Origin: Odiellus spinosus
Lineage: Eukaryota > Arthropoda > Arachnida > Opiliones > Phalangiidae
Assembly: GCA_963920705.1 (NCBI GenBank)
Contig: CAWUCO010000060.1
Location: forward strand, 1,054,001-1,118,000
Reading direction: 5' to 3'
Length of the DNA: 64,000 nucleotides
The notes below the pieces were generated by a model, which saw nothing but the letters and a program-made list of their open reading frames with translations, ran no database searches and had not been told where the DNA came from. Every line of letters begins with the position of its first letter. Position 1 is the first letter of the stretch. The position numbers and the translations under genes were made by a program. Shown piece after piece: positions 1 through 15,282 of this stretch.

Positions 1-2399
1 CTATACTTGGGAAATTTGTGGATCTATACTTGGGAAATTTGTAAATCTATACTTGGGAAATTTGTAAATCTATACTTGGGAAATTTGTAAATCTATACTT
101 GGGAAATTTGTAAATCAATACTTGTGAAATTTGTAAAATTATACTTGGGAAATTTGTGGATCTATACTTGGGAAATTTGTGGATCTATACTTTGGAAATT
201 TGTAAATCTATACTTGGGAAATTTGTAAGTCTATACTTGGGAAATTTGTAAATCTATACTTTGGAAATTTGTAAATCTATACTTGGGAAATTTGTAAATC
301 TATACTTGTGAAATTTGAAAATCTATACTTGGGAAATTTGTAAATCTATACTTGGAAAATTTGTAAATCTATACTTGGGAAATTTGTGGATCTATACTTG
401 GGAAATTTGTGGATCTATACTCTGGAAATTTGTGGATCTATACTTGGGAAATTTGTGGATCTAAACTTGGGAAATTTGTAAATCTATACTTTTGAAATTT
501 GTAAATCTATACTTGGAAAATTTGTAAATCTATACTTGGGAAATTTGTGGATCTATACTTTGGAAATTTGTAAATCTATACTTGGGAAAATTTGTAAATC
601 TATACTTGGGAAATTTGTAAATCTATACTTGGGAAATTTTTAAATCAATACTTGTGAAATTTGTAAAACTATACTAGGGAAATTTGTGGATCTATACTTG
701 GGAAATTTGTAAATCTATACTTGGGAAATTTGTAAATCTATACTTGGGAAATTTGTAAATCTATACTTGGGAAATTTGTAAATCAATACTTGTGAAATTT
801 GTAAAACTATACTTGGGAAATTTGTGGATCTATACTTGGGAAATTTGTGGATCTATACTTTGGAAATTTGTAAATCTATACTTGGGAAATTTGTAAGTCT
901 ATACTTGGGAAATTTGTAAATCTATACTTTGGAAATTTGTAAATCTATACTTGGGAAATTTGTAAATCTATACTTGGGAAATTTGTAAATCTATACTTGG
1001 GAAATTTGTAAATCTATACTTGGAAAATTTGTAAATCTATACTTTTGAAATTTGTTGTTCTATACTTGGGAAATTTGTGGATCTATACTTGGGAAATTTG
1101 TGGATCTATACTTGGGAAATTTGTGGATCTATACTTGGGAAATTTGTAAATCTATACTTTTGAAATTTGTAAATCTATACTTGGAAAATTTGTAAATCTA
1201 TACTTGGGAAATTTGTGGATCTATACTTTGGAAATTTGTAAATCTATACTTGGGAAATTTGTGGATCTATACTTATGAAATTTGTAAATCTATACTTTGG
1301 AAATTTGTAAATCTATACTTTGGAAATTTGTAAATCAATACTTGGGAAATTTGTAAATCTATACTTGGGAAATTTGTAAATCTATACTTGGGAAATTTGT
1401 AAATCTATACTTGGGAAATTTGTAAATATATACTTGGAAAATTTGTAAATCTATACTTGGGAAATTTGTGGATCTATACTTGGGAAATTTGTGGATCTAT
1501 AATTGGGAAATTTGTGGATCTATACTTGGGAAATTTGTGGATCTATACTTGGGAAATTTGTAAATCTATACTTGGGAAATTTGTAAATCTATACTTGGGA
1601 AATTTGTAAATCTATACTTGGGAAATTTGTAAATCAATACTTGTGAAATTTGTAAAACTATACTTGGGAAATTTGTGGATCTATACTTGGGAAATTTGTG
1701 GATCTATACTTTGGAAATTTGTAAATCTATACTTGGGAAATTTGTAAATCTATACTTGGGAAATTTTTAAATCAATACTTGTGAAATTTGTAAAACTATA
1801 CTTGGGAAATTTGTGGATCTATACTTGGGAAATTTGTAAATCTATACTTGGGAAATTTGTAAATCTATACTTAGGAAATTTGTAAATCTATACTTGGGAA
1901 ATTTGTAAATCAATACTTGTGAAATTTGTAAAACTATACTTGGGAAATTTGTGGATCTATACTTGGGAAATTTGTGGATCTATACTTTGGAAATTTGTAA
2001 ATCTATACTTGGGGAAATTTGTAAATCTATGCTTGGGAAATTTTTTAAATCAATACTTGTGAAATTTGTAAAACTATACTTGGGAAATTTGTGGATCTAT
2101 ACTTGGGAAATTTGTAAATCTATACTTGGGAAATTTGTAAATCTATACTTGGGAAATTTGTAAATCTATACTTGGGAAATTTGTAAATCAATACTTGTGA
2201 AATTTGTAAAACTATACTTGGGAAATTTGTGGATCTATACTTTCGAAATTTGTGGATCTATACTTTGGAAATTTGTAAATCTATACTTTGGAAATTTGTA
2301 AATCTATACTTGGGAAATTTGTAAATCTATACTTGTGAAATTTGAAAATCTATACTTGGGAAATTTGTAAATCTATACTTGGAAAATTTGTAAATCTAT

Positions 2400-4262
2400 A
2401 CTTGGGAAATTTGTAAATCTATACTTGGGAAATTTGTAAATCTATACTTGGGAAATTTGTAAATCAATACTTGTGAAATTTGTAAAACTATACTTGGGAA
2501 ATTTGTGGATCTATACTTGGGAAATTTGTGGATCTATACTTTGGAAATTTGTAAATCTATACTTGGGAAATTTGTAAGTCTATACTTGGGAAATTTGTAA
2601 ATCTATACTTTGGAAATTTGTAAATCTATACTTGGGAAATTTGTAAATCTATACTTGGGAAATTTGTAAATCTATACTTGGGAAATTTGTAAATCTATAC
2701 TTGGAAAATTTGTAAATCTATACTTGGGAAATTTGTGGATCTATACTTGGGAAATTTGTGGATCTATACTTGGGAAATTTGTGGATCTATACTTGGGAAA
2801 TTTGTAAATCTATACTTGGGAAATTTGTAAATCTATACTTTTGAAATTTGTAAATCTATACTTGGAAAATTTGTAAATCTATACTTGGGAAATTTGTGGA
2901 TCTATACTTTGGAAATTTGTAAATCTATACTTGGGAAATTTGTGGATCTATACTTATGAAATTTGTAAATCTATACTTGGGAAATTTGTAAATCTATACT
3001 TGTTAAATTTGTAAATCTATACTTGGGAAATTTGTAAATCTATACTTTGGAAATTTGTAAATCTATACTTTGGAAATTTGTAAATCTATACTTGGGAAAT
3101 TTGTAAATCTATACTTGGGAAATTTGTAAATCTATACTTGGGAAATTTGAAAATATATACTTGGAAAATTTGTAAATCTATACTTGGGAAATTTGTGGAT
3201 CTATACTTGGGAAATTTGTGGATCTATACTTGGGAAATTTGTGGATCTATACTTGGGAAATTTGTGGATCTATACTTGGGAAATTTGTAAATCTATACTT
3301 GGGAAATTTGTAAATCTATACTTGGGAAATTTGTAAATCTATACTTTGGAAATTTGTAAATCTATACTTGGGAAATTTGTGGATCTATACTTTGGAAATT
3401 TGTAAATCTATACTTGGGAAAATTTGTAAATCTATACTTGGGAAATTTGTAAATCTATACTTGGGAAATTTTTAAATCAATACTTGTGAAATTTGTAAAA
3501 CTATACTTGGGAAATTTGTGGATCTATACTTGGGAAATTTGTAAATCTATACTTGGGAAATTTGTAAATCTATACTTGGGAAATTTGTAAATCTATACTT
3601 GGGAAATTTGTAAATCAATACTTGTGAAATTTGTAAAACTATACTTGGGAAATTTGTGGATCTATACTTGGGAAATTTGTGGATCTATACTTTGGAAATT
3701 TGTAAATCTATACTTGGGAAATTTGTAAATCTATACTTTGGAAATTTGTAAATCTATACTTGGGAAATTTGTAAATCTATACTTGGGAAATTTGTAAATC
3801 TATACTTGGGAAATTTGTAAATCTATACTTGGAAAATTTGTAAATCTATACTTGGGAAATTTGTGGATCTATACTTGGGAAATTTGTGGATCTATACTTG
3901 GGAAATTTGTGGATCTATACTTGGGAAATTTGTAAATCTATACTTGGGAAATTTGTAAATCTATACTTTTGAAATTTGTAAATCTATACTTGGAAAATTT
4001 GTAAATCTATACTTGGGAAATTTGTGGATCTATACTTTGGAAATTTGTAAATCTATACTTGGGAAATTTGTGGATCTATACTTATGAAATTTGTAAATCT
4101 ATACTTGGGAAATTTGTAAATCTATACTTGTTAAATTTGTAAATCTATACTTGGGAAATTTGTAAATCTATACTTTGGAAATTTGTAAATCTATACTTTG
4201 GAAATTTGTAAATCTATACTTGGGAAATTTGTAAATCTATACTTGGGAAATTTGTAAATCTA
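2400..4262. repeat. Higher-order repeat, ~1.13 kb offset
   Basis: Two copies of a block of about 0.7 kb whose rare variants recur at a constant offset. The cttgtt monomers at 2999 and 4127, the cttatg monomers at 2953 and 4081, and the cttttg monomers at 2838 and 3966 are all 1,128 bp apart. Upstream, the tcaatac markers at 2464 and 3615 are 1,151 bp apart, so exactly one 23 bp monomer was lost or gained within one copy. The match ends near 3135 and 4262. The start of each copy is approximate. Confidence 0.75.
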
Positions 4263-5640
4263 TACTTTGGAAATTTGTAAATCTATACTTGGGAAATTTG
4301 TAAATCTATACTTGGGAAATTTGTAAATCTATACTTGGGAAATTTGTAAATCTATACTTGGGAAATTTGTAAATCAATACTTGTGAAATTTGTAAAACTA
4401 TACTTTGGAAATTTGTAAATCTATACTTGGGAAATTTGTAAATCTATACTTGGGAAATTTGTGGATCTATACTTTGGAAATTAATGGATCTATACTTGGG
4501 AAATTTGTGGATCTATACTTGGGAAATTTTTAAATCTATACTTGGGAAATTTGTAAATCAATACTTTGGAAATTTGTAAATCAATACTTTGGAAATTTGT
4601 AAATCTATACTTTGGAAATTTGTAAATCTATACTTGGGAAATTTGTAAATCTATACTTGGGAAATTTGTAAATCTATACTTGGGAAATTTGTAAATCTAT
4701 ACTTGGGAAATTTGTAAATCTATACTTGGAAAATTTGTAAATCTATACTTGGGAAATTTGTGGATCTATACTTGGGAAATTTGTGGATCTATACTTGGGA
4801 AATTTGTGGATCTATACTTTGGAAATTTGTAAATCTATACTTGGGAAAATTTGTAAATCTATACTTGGGAAATTTGTAAATCTATACTTGGGAAATTTTT
4901 AAATCAATACTTGTGAAATTTGTGGATCTATACTTGGGAAATTTGTGGATCTATACTTTGGAAATTTGTAAATCTATACTTGGGAAATTTGTAAGTCTAT
5001 ACTTTGGAAATTTGTAAATCTATACTTGGGAAATTTGTAAATCTATGCTTGGGAAATTTGTAAATCTATACTTGGGAAATTTGTAAATCTATACATGGAA
5101 AATTTGTAAATCTATACTTGGGAAATTTGTGGATCTATACTTGGGAAATTTGTGGATCTATACTTGGGAAATTTGTAAATCTATACTTTTGAAATTTGTA
5201 AATCTATACTTGGAAAATTTGTAAATCTATACTTGGGAAATTTGTGGATCTATACTTTGGAAATTTGTAAATCTATACTTGGGAAAATTTGTAAATCTAT
5301 ACTTGGGAAATTTGTAAATCTTTACTTGGGAAATTTTTAAATAAATACTTGGGAAATTTGTCGATAAATACTTGGGAAATTTGTGGATAAATACTTGGGA
5401 AATTTGTTTATAAATACTTGGGAAATTTGTGGATCTATACTTGGGAAATTTGTGGATCTATACTTGGGAAATTTGTAAATCTATACTTGGGAAAATTTGT
5501 AAATCTATACTTGGGAAATTTGTAAATCTATACTTGGGAAATTTTTAAATCAATACTTGTGAAATTTGTAAAACTATACTTGGGAAATTTGTGGATCTAT
5601 ACTTGGGAAATTTGTAAATCTATACTTGGGAAATTTGTAA

Positions 5641-7020
5641 ATCTATACTTGGGAAATTTGTAAATCAATACTTGTGAAATTTGTAAAACTATACTTGGGA
5701 AATTTGTGGATCTATACTTGGGAAATTTGTGGATCTATACTTTGGAAATTTGTAAATCTATACTTGGGAAATTTGTAAATCTATACTTGGGAAATTTGTA
5801 AATCTATACTTTGGAAATTTGTAAATCTATACTTGGGAAATTTGTAAATCTATACTTGGGAAATTAGTAAATCTATACTTGGGAAATTTGTAAATCTATA
5901 CTTAGGAAATTTGTAAATCAATACTTGTGAAATTTGTAAAACTATACTTGGGAAATTTGTGGATCTATACTTGGGAAATTTGTGGATCTATACTTTGGAA
6001 ATTTGTAAATCTACACTTGGGAAATTTGTAAGTCTATACTTGGGAAATTTGTAAATCTATACTTTGGAAATTTGTAAATCTATACTTGGGAAATTTGTAA
6101 ATCTATACTTGGGAAATTTGTAAATCTATACTTGGGAAATTTGTAAATCTATACTTGGAAAATTTGTAAATCTATACTTGGGAAATTTGTGGATCTATAC
6201 TTGGGAAATTTGTGGATGTATACTTGGGAAATTTGTGGATCTATACTTGGGAAATTTGTGGATCTATACTTGGGAAATCTGTAAATCTATACTTTTGAAA
6301 TTTGTAAATCTATACTTGGAAAATTTGTAAATCTATACTTGGGAAATTTGTAAATCAATACTTGTGAAATTTGTAAAACTATACTTGGGAAATTTGTGGA
6401 TCTATACTTGGGAAATTTGTGGATCTATACTTTGGAAATTTGTAAATCTATACTTGGGAAATTTGTAAATCTATACTTGGGAAATTTGTAAATCTATACT
6501 TTGGAAATTTGTAAATCTATACTTGGGAAATTTGTAAATCTATACTTGGGAAATTTGTAAATCTATACTTGGGAAATTTGTAAATCTATACTTGGGAAAT
6601 TTGTAAATCAATACTTGTGAAATTTGTAAAACTATACTTGGGAAATTTGTGGATCTATACTTGGGAAATTTGTGGATCTATACTTTGGAAATTTGTAAAT
6701 CTACACTTGGGAAATTTGTAAGTCTATACTTGGGAAATTTGTAAATCTATACTTTGGAAATTTGTAAATCTATACTTGGGAAATTTGTAAATCTATACTT
6801 GGGAAATTTGTAAATCTATACTTGGGAAATTTGTAAATCTATACTTGGAAAATTTGTAAATCTATACTTGGGAAATTTGTGGATCTATACTTGGGAAATT
6901 TGTGGATCTATACTTGGGAAATTTGTGGATCTATACTTGGGAAATTTGTGGATCTATACTTGGGAAATCTGTAAATCTATACTTTTGAAATTTGTAAATC
7001 TATACTTGGAAAATTTGTAA
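5641..7020. repeat. 690-bp tandem duplication (30 monomers x 2)
   Basis: Copy one spans 5641-6330 and copy two 6331-7020, an offset of 690 bp (30 x 23). Shared rare variants include ctacac at 6011 and 6701, the taagtc monomer after each, and a gggaaatctg monomer followed by a cttttg monomer near 6267 and 6957. Only a few single-base differences were seen (for example near 5856, 5894 and 6218). The low divergence marks this as a young local duplication. Confidence 0.8.
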
Positions 7021-9369
7021 ATCTATACTTTGGAAATTTGTGGATCTATACTTTGGAAATTTGTAAATCTATACTTGGGAAATTTGTGGATCTATACTTA
7101 TGAAATTTGTAAATCTATACTTGGGAAATTTGTAAATCTATACTTGTTAAATTTGTAAATCTATACTTGGGACATTTGTAAATCTATACTTTGGAAATTT
7201 GTAAATCTATACTTTGGAAATTTGTAAATCTATACTTGGGAAATTTGTAAATCTATACTTGGGAAATTTGTAAATCTATACTTGGGAAATTTGTAAATCT
7301 ATACTTGGGAAATTTGTAAATATATACTTGGAAAATTTGTAAATCTATACTTGGGAAATTTGTGGAACTATACTTGGGAAATTTGTGGATCTATACTTGG
7401 GAAATTTGTGGATCTATACTTGAGAAATTTGTGGATCTATACTTGGGAAATTTGTAAATCTATACTTGGGAAATTTGTAAATCTATACTTGGGAAATTTG
7501 TAAATCTATACTTAGGAAATTTGTAAATGTATACTTGGGAAATTTGTGGATAAATACTTGGGAAATTTGTGGATAAATACTTGGGAAATTTGTTTATAAA
7601 TACTTGGGAAATTTATGGATAAATACTTGGGAAATTTGTGGATCTATACTTGGGAAATTTGTGGATCTATACTTGGGAAATTTGTGGATCTATACTCGGG
7701 AAATTTGTAAATCTATACTTGGGAATTTTGTAAAACTATAATTGGGAAAATTTGTAAATCTATACTTGGGAAAATTTGTAAATCTATACTTGGGAAATTT
7801 GTAAATCTATACTTGGGAAATTTTTAAATCAATACTTGTGAAATTTGTAAAACTATACTTGGGAAATTTGTGGATCTATACTTGGGAAATTTGTAAATCT
7901 ACACTTGGGAAATTTGTAAATCTATACTTGGGAAATTTGTAAATCTATACTTGGGAAATTTGTAAATCAATACTTGTGAAATTTGTAAAACTATACTTGG
8001 GAAATTTGTGGATCTATACTTGGGAAATTTGTGGATCTATACTTTGGAAATTTGTAAATCTATACTTGGGAAATTTGTAAATCTATACTTGGGAAATTTG
8101 TAAATCTATACTTGGGAAATTTGTAAATCTATACTTGGGAAATTTGTAAATCTATACTTGGAAAATTTGTAAATCTATACTTGGGAAATTTGTGGATCTA
8201 TACTTGGGAAATTTGTGGATCTATACTTGGGAAATTTGTGGATCTATACTTGGAAATTTGTGGATCTATACTTGGGAAATTTGTAAATCTATACTTTTGA
8301 AATTTGTAAATCTATACTTGGAAAATTTGTAAATCTATACTTGGGAAAATTTGTAAATCTTTACTTGGGGAAATTTGTAAATCTATACATGGAAAATTTG
8401 TAAATCTATACTTGGGAAATTTGTGGATCTATACTTGGGAAATTTGTGGATCTATACTTGGGAAATTTGTAAATCTATACTTTTGAAATTTGTAAATCTA
8501 TACTTGGAAAATTTGTAAATCTATACTTGGGAAATTTGTGGATCTATACTTTGGAAATTTGTAAATCTATACTTGGGAAAATTTGTAAATCTATACTTGG
8601 GAAATTTGTAAATCTTTACTTGGGAAATTTTTAAATAAATACTTGGGAAATTTGTCGATAAATACTTGGGAAATTTGTGGATAAATACTTGGGAAATTTG
8701 TTTATAAATACTTGGGAAATTTGTGGATCTATACTTGGGAAATTTGTGGATCTATACTCGGGAAATTTGTAAATCTATACTTGGGAAATTTGTAAATCTA
8801 TACTTGGGAAAATTTGTAAATCTATACTTGGGAAATTTGTAAATCTATACTTGGGAAATTTTTAAATCAATACTTGTGAAATTTGTAAAACTATACTTGG
8901 GAAATTTGTGGATCTATACTTGGGAAATTTGTAAATCTATACTTGGGAAATTTGTAAATCTATACTTGGGAAATTTGTAAATCAATACTTGTGAAATTTG
9001 TAAAACTATACTTGGGAAATTTGTGGATCTATACTTGGGAAATTTGTGGATCTATACTTTGGAAATTTGTAAATCTATACTTGGGAAATTTGTAAATCTA
9101 TACTTGGGAAATTTGTAAATCTATACTTTGGAAATTTGTAAATCTATACTTGGGAAATTTGTAAATCTATACTTGGGAAATTTGTAAATCTATACTTGGG
9201 AAATTTGTAAATCTATACTTGGGAAATTTGTAAATCAATACTTGTGAAATTTGTAAAACTATACTTGGGAAATTTGTGGATCTATACTTGGGAAATTTGT
9301 GGATCTATACTTTGGAAATTTGTAAATCTACACTTGGGAAATTTGTAAGTCTATACTTGGGAAATTTGT

Positions 9370-11784
9370 AAATCTATACTTTGGAAATTTGTAAATCTAT
9401 ACTTGGGAAATTTGTAAATCTATACTTGGGAAATTTGTAAATCTATACTTGGGAAATTTGTAAATCTATACTTGGAAAATTTGTAAATCTATACTTGGGA
9501 AATTTGTGGATCTATACTTGGGAAATTTGTGGATCTATACTTGGGAAATTTGTGGATCTATACTTGGGAAATTTGTGAATCTATACTTGGGAAATCTGTA
9601 AATCTATACTTTTGAAATTTGTAAATCTATACTTGGAAAATTTGTAAATCTATACTTTGGAAATTTGTGGATCTATACTTTGGAAATTTGTAAATCTATA
9701 CTTGGGAAATTTGTGGATCTATACTTATGAAATTTGTAAATCTATACTTGGGAAATTTGTTAATCTATACTTGTTAAATTTGTAAATCTATACTTGGGAA
9801 ATTTGTAAATCTATACTTTGGAAATTTGTAAATCTATACTTGGGAAATTTGTAAATCTATACTTGGGAAATTTGTAAATCTATACTTGGGAAATTTGTAA
9901 ATCTATACTTGGGAAATTTGTAAATATATACTTGGAAAATTTGTAAATCTATACTTGGGAAATTTGTGGAACTATACTTGGGAAATTTGTGGATCTATAC
10001 TTGGGAAATTTGTAAATCTATACTTGGGAAATTTGTGGATCTATACTTATGAAATTTGTAAATCTATACTTGGGAAATTTGTAAATCTATACTTGTTAAA
10101 TTTGTAAATCTATACTTGGGACATTTGTAAATCTATACTTTGGAAATTTGTAAATCTATACTTTGGAAATTTGTAAATCTATACTTGGGAAATTTGTAAA
10201 TCTATACTTGGGAAATTTGTAAATCTATACTTGGGAAATTTGTAAATCTATACTTGGGAAATTTGTAAATATATACTTGGAAAATTTGTAAATCTATACT
10301 TGGGAAATTTGTAAATCTATACTTAGGAAATTTGTAAATCTATACTTGGGAAATTTGTGGATAAATACTTGGGAAATTTGTGGATAAATACTTGGGAAAT
10401 TTGTTTATAAATACTTGGGAAATTTATGGATAAATACTTGGGAAATTTGTGGATCTATACTTGGGAAATTTGTGGATCTATACTTGGGAAATTTGTGGAT
10501 CTATACTCGGGAAATTTGTAAATCTATACTTGGGAAATTTGTAAATCTATACTTGGGAAATTTGTAAATCTATACTTGGGAAATTTGTAAATCTATACTT
10601 GGGAAATTTGTAAATCTATACTTGGGAAATTTGTAAATCAATACTTGTGAAATTTGTAAAACTATACTTGGGAAATTTGTGGATCTATACTTGGGAAATT
10701 TGTGGATCTATACTTTGGAAATTTGTTAATCTACACTTGGGAAATTTGTAAGTCTATACTTGGGAAATTTGTAAATCTATACTTTGGAAATTTGTAAATC
10801 TATACTTGGGAAATTTGTAAATCTATACTTGGGAAATTTGTAAATCTATACTTGGGAAATTTGTAAATCTATACTTGGAAAATTTGTAAATCTATACTTG
10901 GGAAATTTGTGGATCTATACTTGGGAAATTTGTGGATCTATACTTGGGAAATTTGTGGATCTATACTTGGGAAATTTGTGGATCTATACTTGGGAAATCT
11001 GTAAATCTATACTTTTGAAATTTGTAAAACTATACTTGGAAAATTTGTAAATCTATACTTTGGAAATTTGTGGATCTATACTTTGGAAATTTGTAAATCT
11101 ATACTTGGGAAATTTGTGGATCTATACTTATGAAATTTGTAAATCTATACTTGGGAAATTTGTAAATCTATACTTGTTAAATTTGTAAATCTATACTTGG
11201 GACATTTGTAAATCTATACTTTGGAAATTTGTAAATCTATACTTTGGAAATTTGTAAATCTATACTTGGGAAATTTGTAAATCTATACTTGGGAAATTTG
11301 TAAATCTATACTTGGGAAATTTGTAAATCTATACTTGGAAAATTTGTAAATCTATACTTGGGAAATTTGTGGAACTATACTTGGGAAATTTGTGGATCTA
11401 TACTTGGGAAATTTGTGGATCTATACTTGAGAAATTTGTGGATCTATACTTGGGAAATTTTTAAATCTATACTTGGGAAATTTGTAAATCTATACTTGGG
11501 AAATTTGTAAATCTATACTTAGGAAATTTGTAAATCTATACTTGGGAAATTTGTGGATAAATACTTGGGAAATTTGTGGATAAATACTTGGGAAATTTGT
11601 TTATAAATACTTGGGAAATTTATGGATAAATACTTGGGAAATTTGTGGATCTATACTTGGGAAATTTGTGGATCTATACTTGGGAAATTTGTGGATCTAT
11701 ACTCGGGAAATTTGTAAATCTATACTTGGGAAATTTGTAAAACTATACTTGGGAAAATTTGTAAATCTATACTTGGGAAAATTT
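9370..11784. repeat. Higher-order repeat block, 2,417-bp copy
   Basis: Matches the following block at a 2,417 bp offset. Paired markers are tgaatc at 9576 and 11993, the ggaactat monomer at 9968 and 12385, the ttaatctacac monomer at 10725 and 13142, and the gtttataaat monomer at 10403 and 12820. It is about 1,081 bp (47 monomers) shorter than the 3,498 bp copies, so it is either a shortened copy or the form before further expansion. At least one substitution is visible near 11461. Confidence 0.75.
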
Positions 11785-14700
11785 GTAAATCTATACTTTG
11801 GAAATTTGTAAATCTATACTTGGGAAATTTGTAAATCTATACTTGGGAAATTTGTAAATCTATACTTGGGAAATTTGTAAATCTATACTTGGAAAATTTG
11901 TAAATCTATACTTGGGAAATTTGTGGATCTATACTTGGGAAATTTGTGGATCTATACTTGGGAAATTTGTGGATCTATACTTGGGAAATTTGTGAATCTA
12001 TACTTGGGAAATCTGTAAATCTATACTTTTGAAATTTGTAAATCAATACTTGGAAAATTTGTAAATCTATACTTTGGAAATTTGTGGATCTATACTTTGG
12101 AAATTTGTAAATCTATACTTGGGAAATTTGTGGATCTATACTTATGAAATTTGTAAATCTATACTTGGGAAATTTGTTAATCTATACTTGTTAAATTTGT
12201 AAATCTATACTTGGGAAATTTGTAAATCTATACTTTGGAAATTTGTAAATCTATACTTGGGAAATTTGTAAATCTATACTTGGGAAATTTGTAAATCTAT
12301 ACTTGGGAAATTTGTAAATCTATACTTGGGAAATTTGTAAATATATACTTGGAAAATTTGTAAATCTATACTTGGGAAATTTGTGGAACTATACTTGGGA
12401 AATTTGTGGATCTATACTTGGGAAATTTGTAAATCTATACTTGGGAAATTTGTGGATCTATACTTATGAAATTTGTAAATCTATACTTGGGAAATTTGTA
12501 AATCTATACTTGTTAAATTTGTAAATCTATACTTGGGACATTTGTAAATCTATACTTTGGAAATTTGTAAATCTATACTTTGGAAATTTGTAAATCTATA
12601 CTTGGGAAATTTGTAAATCTATACTTGGGAAATTTGTAAATCTATACTTGGGAAATTTGTAAATCTATACTTGGGAAATTTGTAAATATATACTTGGAAA
12701 ATTTGTAAATCTATACTTGGGAAATTTGTAAATCTATACTTAGGAAATTTGTAAATCTATACTTGGGAAATTTGTGGATAAATACTTGGGAAATTTGTGG
12801 ATAAATACTTGGGAAATTTGTTTATAAATACTTGGGAAATTTATGGATAAATACTTGGGAAATTTGTGGATCTATACTTGGGAAATTTGTGGATCTATAC
12901 TTGGGAAATTTGTGGATCTATACTCGGGAAATTTGTAAATCTATACTTGGGAAATTTGTAAATCTATACTTGGGAAATTTGTAAATCTATACTTGGGAAA
13001 TTTGTAAATCTATACTTGGGAAATTTGTAAATCTATACTTGGGAAATTTGTAAATCAATACTTGTGAAATTTGTAAAACTATACTTGGGAAATTTGTGGA
13101 TCTATACTTGGGAAATTTGTGGATCTATACTTTGGAAATTTGTTAATCTACACTTGGGAAATTTGTAAGTCTATACTTGGGAAATTTGTAAATCTATACT
13201 TTGGAAATTTGTAAATCTATACTTGGGAAATTTGTAAATCTATACTTGGGAAATTTGTAAATCTATACTTGGGAAATTTGTAAATCTATACTTGGAAAAT
13301 TTGTAAATCTATACTTGGGAAATTTGTGGATCTATACTTGGGAAATTTGTGGATCTATACTTGGGAAATTTGTGGATCTATACTTGGGAAATTTGTGGAT
13401 CTATACTTGGGAAATCTGTAAATCTATACTTTTGAAATTTGTAAAACTATACTTGGAAAATTTGTAAATCTATACTTTGGAAATTTGTGGATCTATACTT
13501 TGGAAATTTGTAAATCTATACTTGGGAAATTTGTGGATCTATACTTATGAAATTTGTAAATCTATACTTGGGAAATTTGTAAATCTATACTTGTTAAATT
13601 TGTAAATCTATACTTGGGACATTTGTAAATCTATACTTTGGAAATTTGTAAATCTATACTTTGGAAATTTGTAAATCTATACTTGGGAAATTTGTAAATC
13701 TATACTTGGGAAATTTGTAAATCTATACTTGGGAAATTTGTAAATCTATACTTGGAAAATTTGTAAATCTATACTTGGGAAATTTGTGGAACTATACTTG
13801 GGAAATTTGTGGATCTATACTTGGGAAATTTGTGGATCTATACTTGAGAAATTTGTGGATCTATACTTGGGAAATTTGTAAATCTATACTTGGGAAATTT
13901 GTAAATCTATACTTGGGAAATTTGTAAATCTATACTTAGGAAATTTGTAAATCTATACTTGGGAAATTTGTGGATAAATACTTGGGAAATTTGTGGATAA
14001 ATACTTGGGAAATTTGTTTATAAATACTTGGGAAATTTATGGATAAATACTTGGGAAATTTGTGGATCTATACTTGGGAAATTTGTGGATCTATACTTGG
14101 GAAATTTGTGGATCTATACTCGGGAAATTTGTAAATCTATACTTGGGAAATTTGTAAAACTATACTTGGGAAAATTTGTAAATCTATACTTGGGAAAATT
14201 TGTAAATCTATACTTGGGAAATTTGTAAATCTATACTTTTGAAATTTTTAAATCAATACTTGTGAAATTTGTAAAACTATACTTGGGAAATTTGTGGATC
14301 TATACTTGGGAAATTTGTAAATCTACACTTGGGAAATTTGTAAATCTATACTTGGGAAATTGGTAAATCTATACTTGGGAAATTTGTAAATCAATACTTG
14401 TGAAATTTGTAAAACTATACTTGGGAAATTTGTGGATCTATACTTGGGAAATTTGTGGATCTATACTTTGGAAATTTGTAAATCTATACTTGGGAAATTT
14501 GTAAATCTATACTTGGGAAATTTGTAAATCTATACTTGGGAAATTTGTAAATCTATACTTGGGAAATTTGTAAATCTATACTTGGAAAATTTGTAAATCT
14601 ATACTTGGGAAATTTGTGGATCTATACTTGGGAAATTTGTGGATCTATACTTGGGAAATTTGTGGATCTATACTTGGAAATTTGTGGATCTATACTTGGG

Positions 14701-15282
14701 AAATTTGTAAATCTATACTTTTGAAATTTGTAAATCTATACTTGGAAAATTTGTAAATCTATACTTGGGAAATTTGTGGATCTATACTTTGGAAATTTGT
14801 AAATCTATACTTGGGAAAATTTGTAAATCTATACTTGGGAAATTTGTGGATCTATACTTGGGAAATTTGTAAATCTATACTTGGGAAATTTGTAAATCTA
14901 TACTTGGGAAATTTGTAAATCTATACTTGGGAAATTTGTAAATCTATACTTGGGAAATTTGTAAATCTATACTTGGGAAATTTGTAAATCTATACTTGGG
15001 AAATTTGTAAATCTATACTTGGGAAATTTTTAAATTTATACTTGAGAAATTTGTAAATCTATACTTGGGAAAGTTGTAAATCAATACTTGTGAAATTTGT
15101 AAAACTATACTTGGGAAATTTTTGGATCTATACTTGGGAAATTTGTGGATCTATACTTTGGAAATTTGTAAATCTACACTTGGGAAATTTGTAAATCTAT
15201 ACTTGGGAAATTTGTAAATCTATACTTTGGAAATTTGTAAATCTATACTTGGGAAATTTGTAAATCTATACTTGGGAAATTT
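11785..15282. repeat. Higher-order repeat, 3,498-bp copy A
   Basis: First of two adjacent copies. Rare variants recur exactly 3,498 bp later: tgaatc 11993/15491, ttaatctacac 13142/16640, gtttataaat 12820/16318 and 14016/17514, and the unique aaagttg monomer 15073/18571. The register is constant across more than 3 kb, so no net indel separates the copies. I saw no mismatch at the landmarks but did not compare every base. The left limit is set where an extra A at about 11779 breaks the register. Confidence 0.8.
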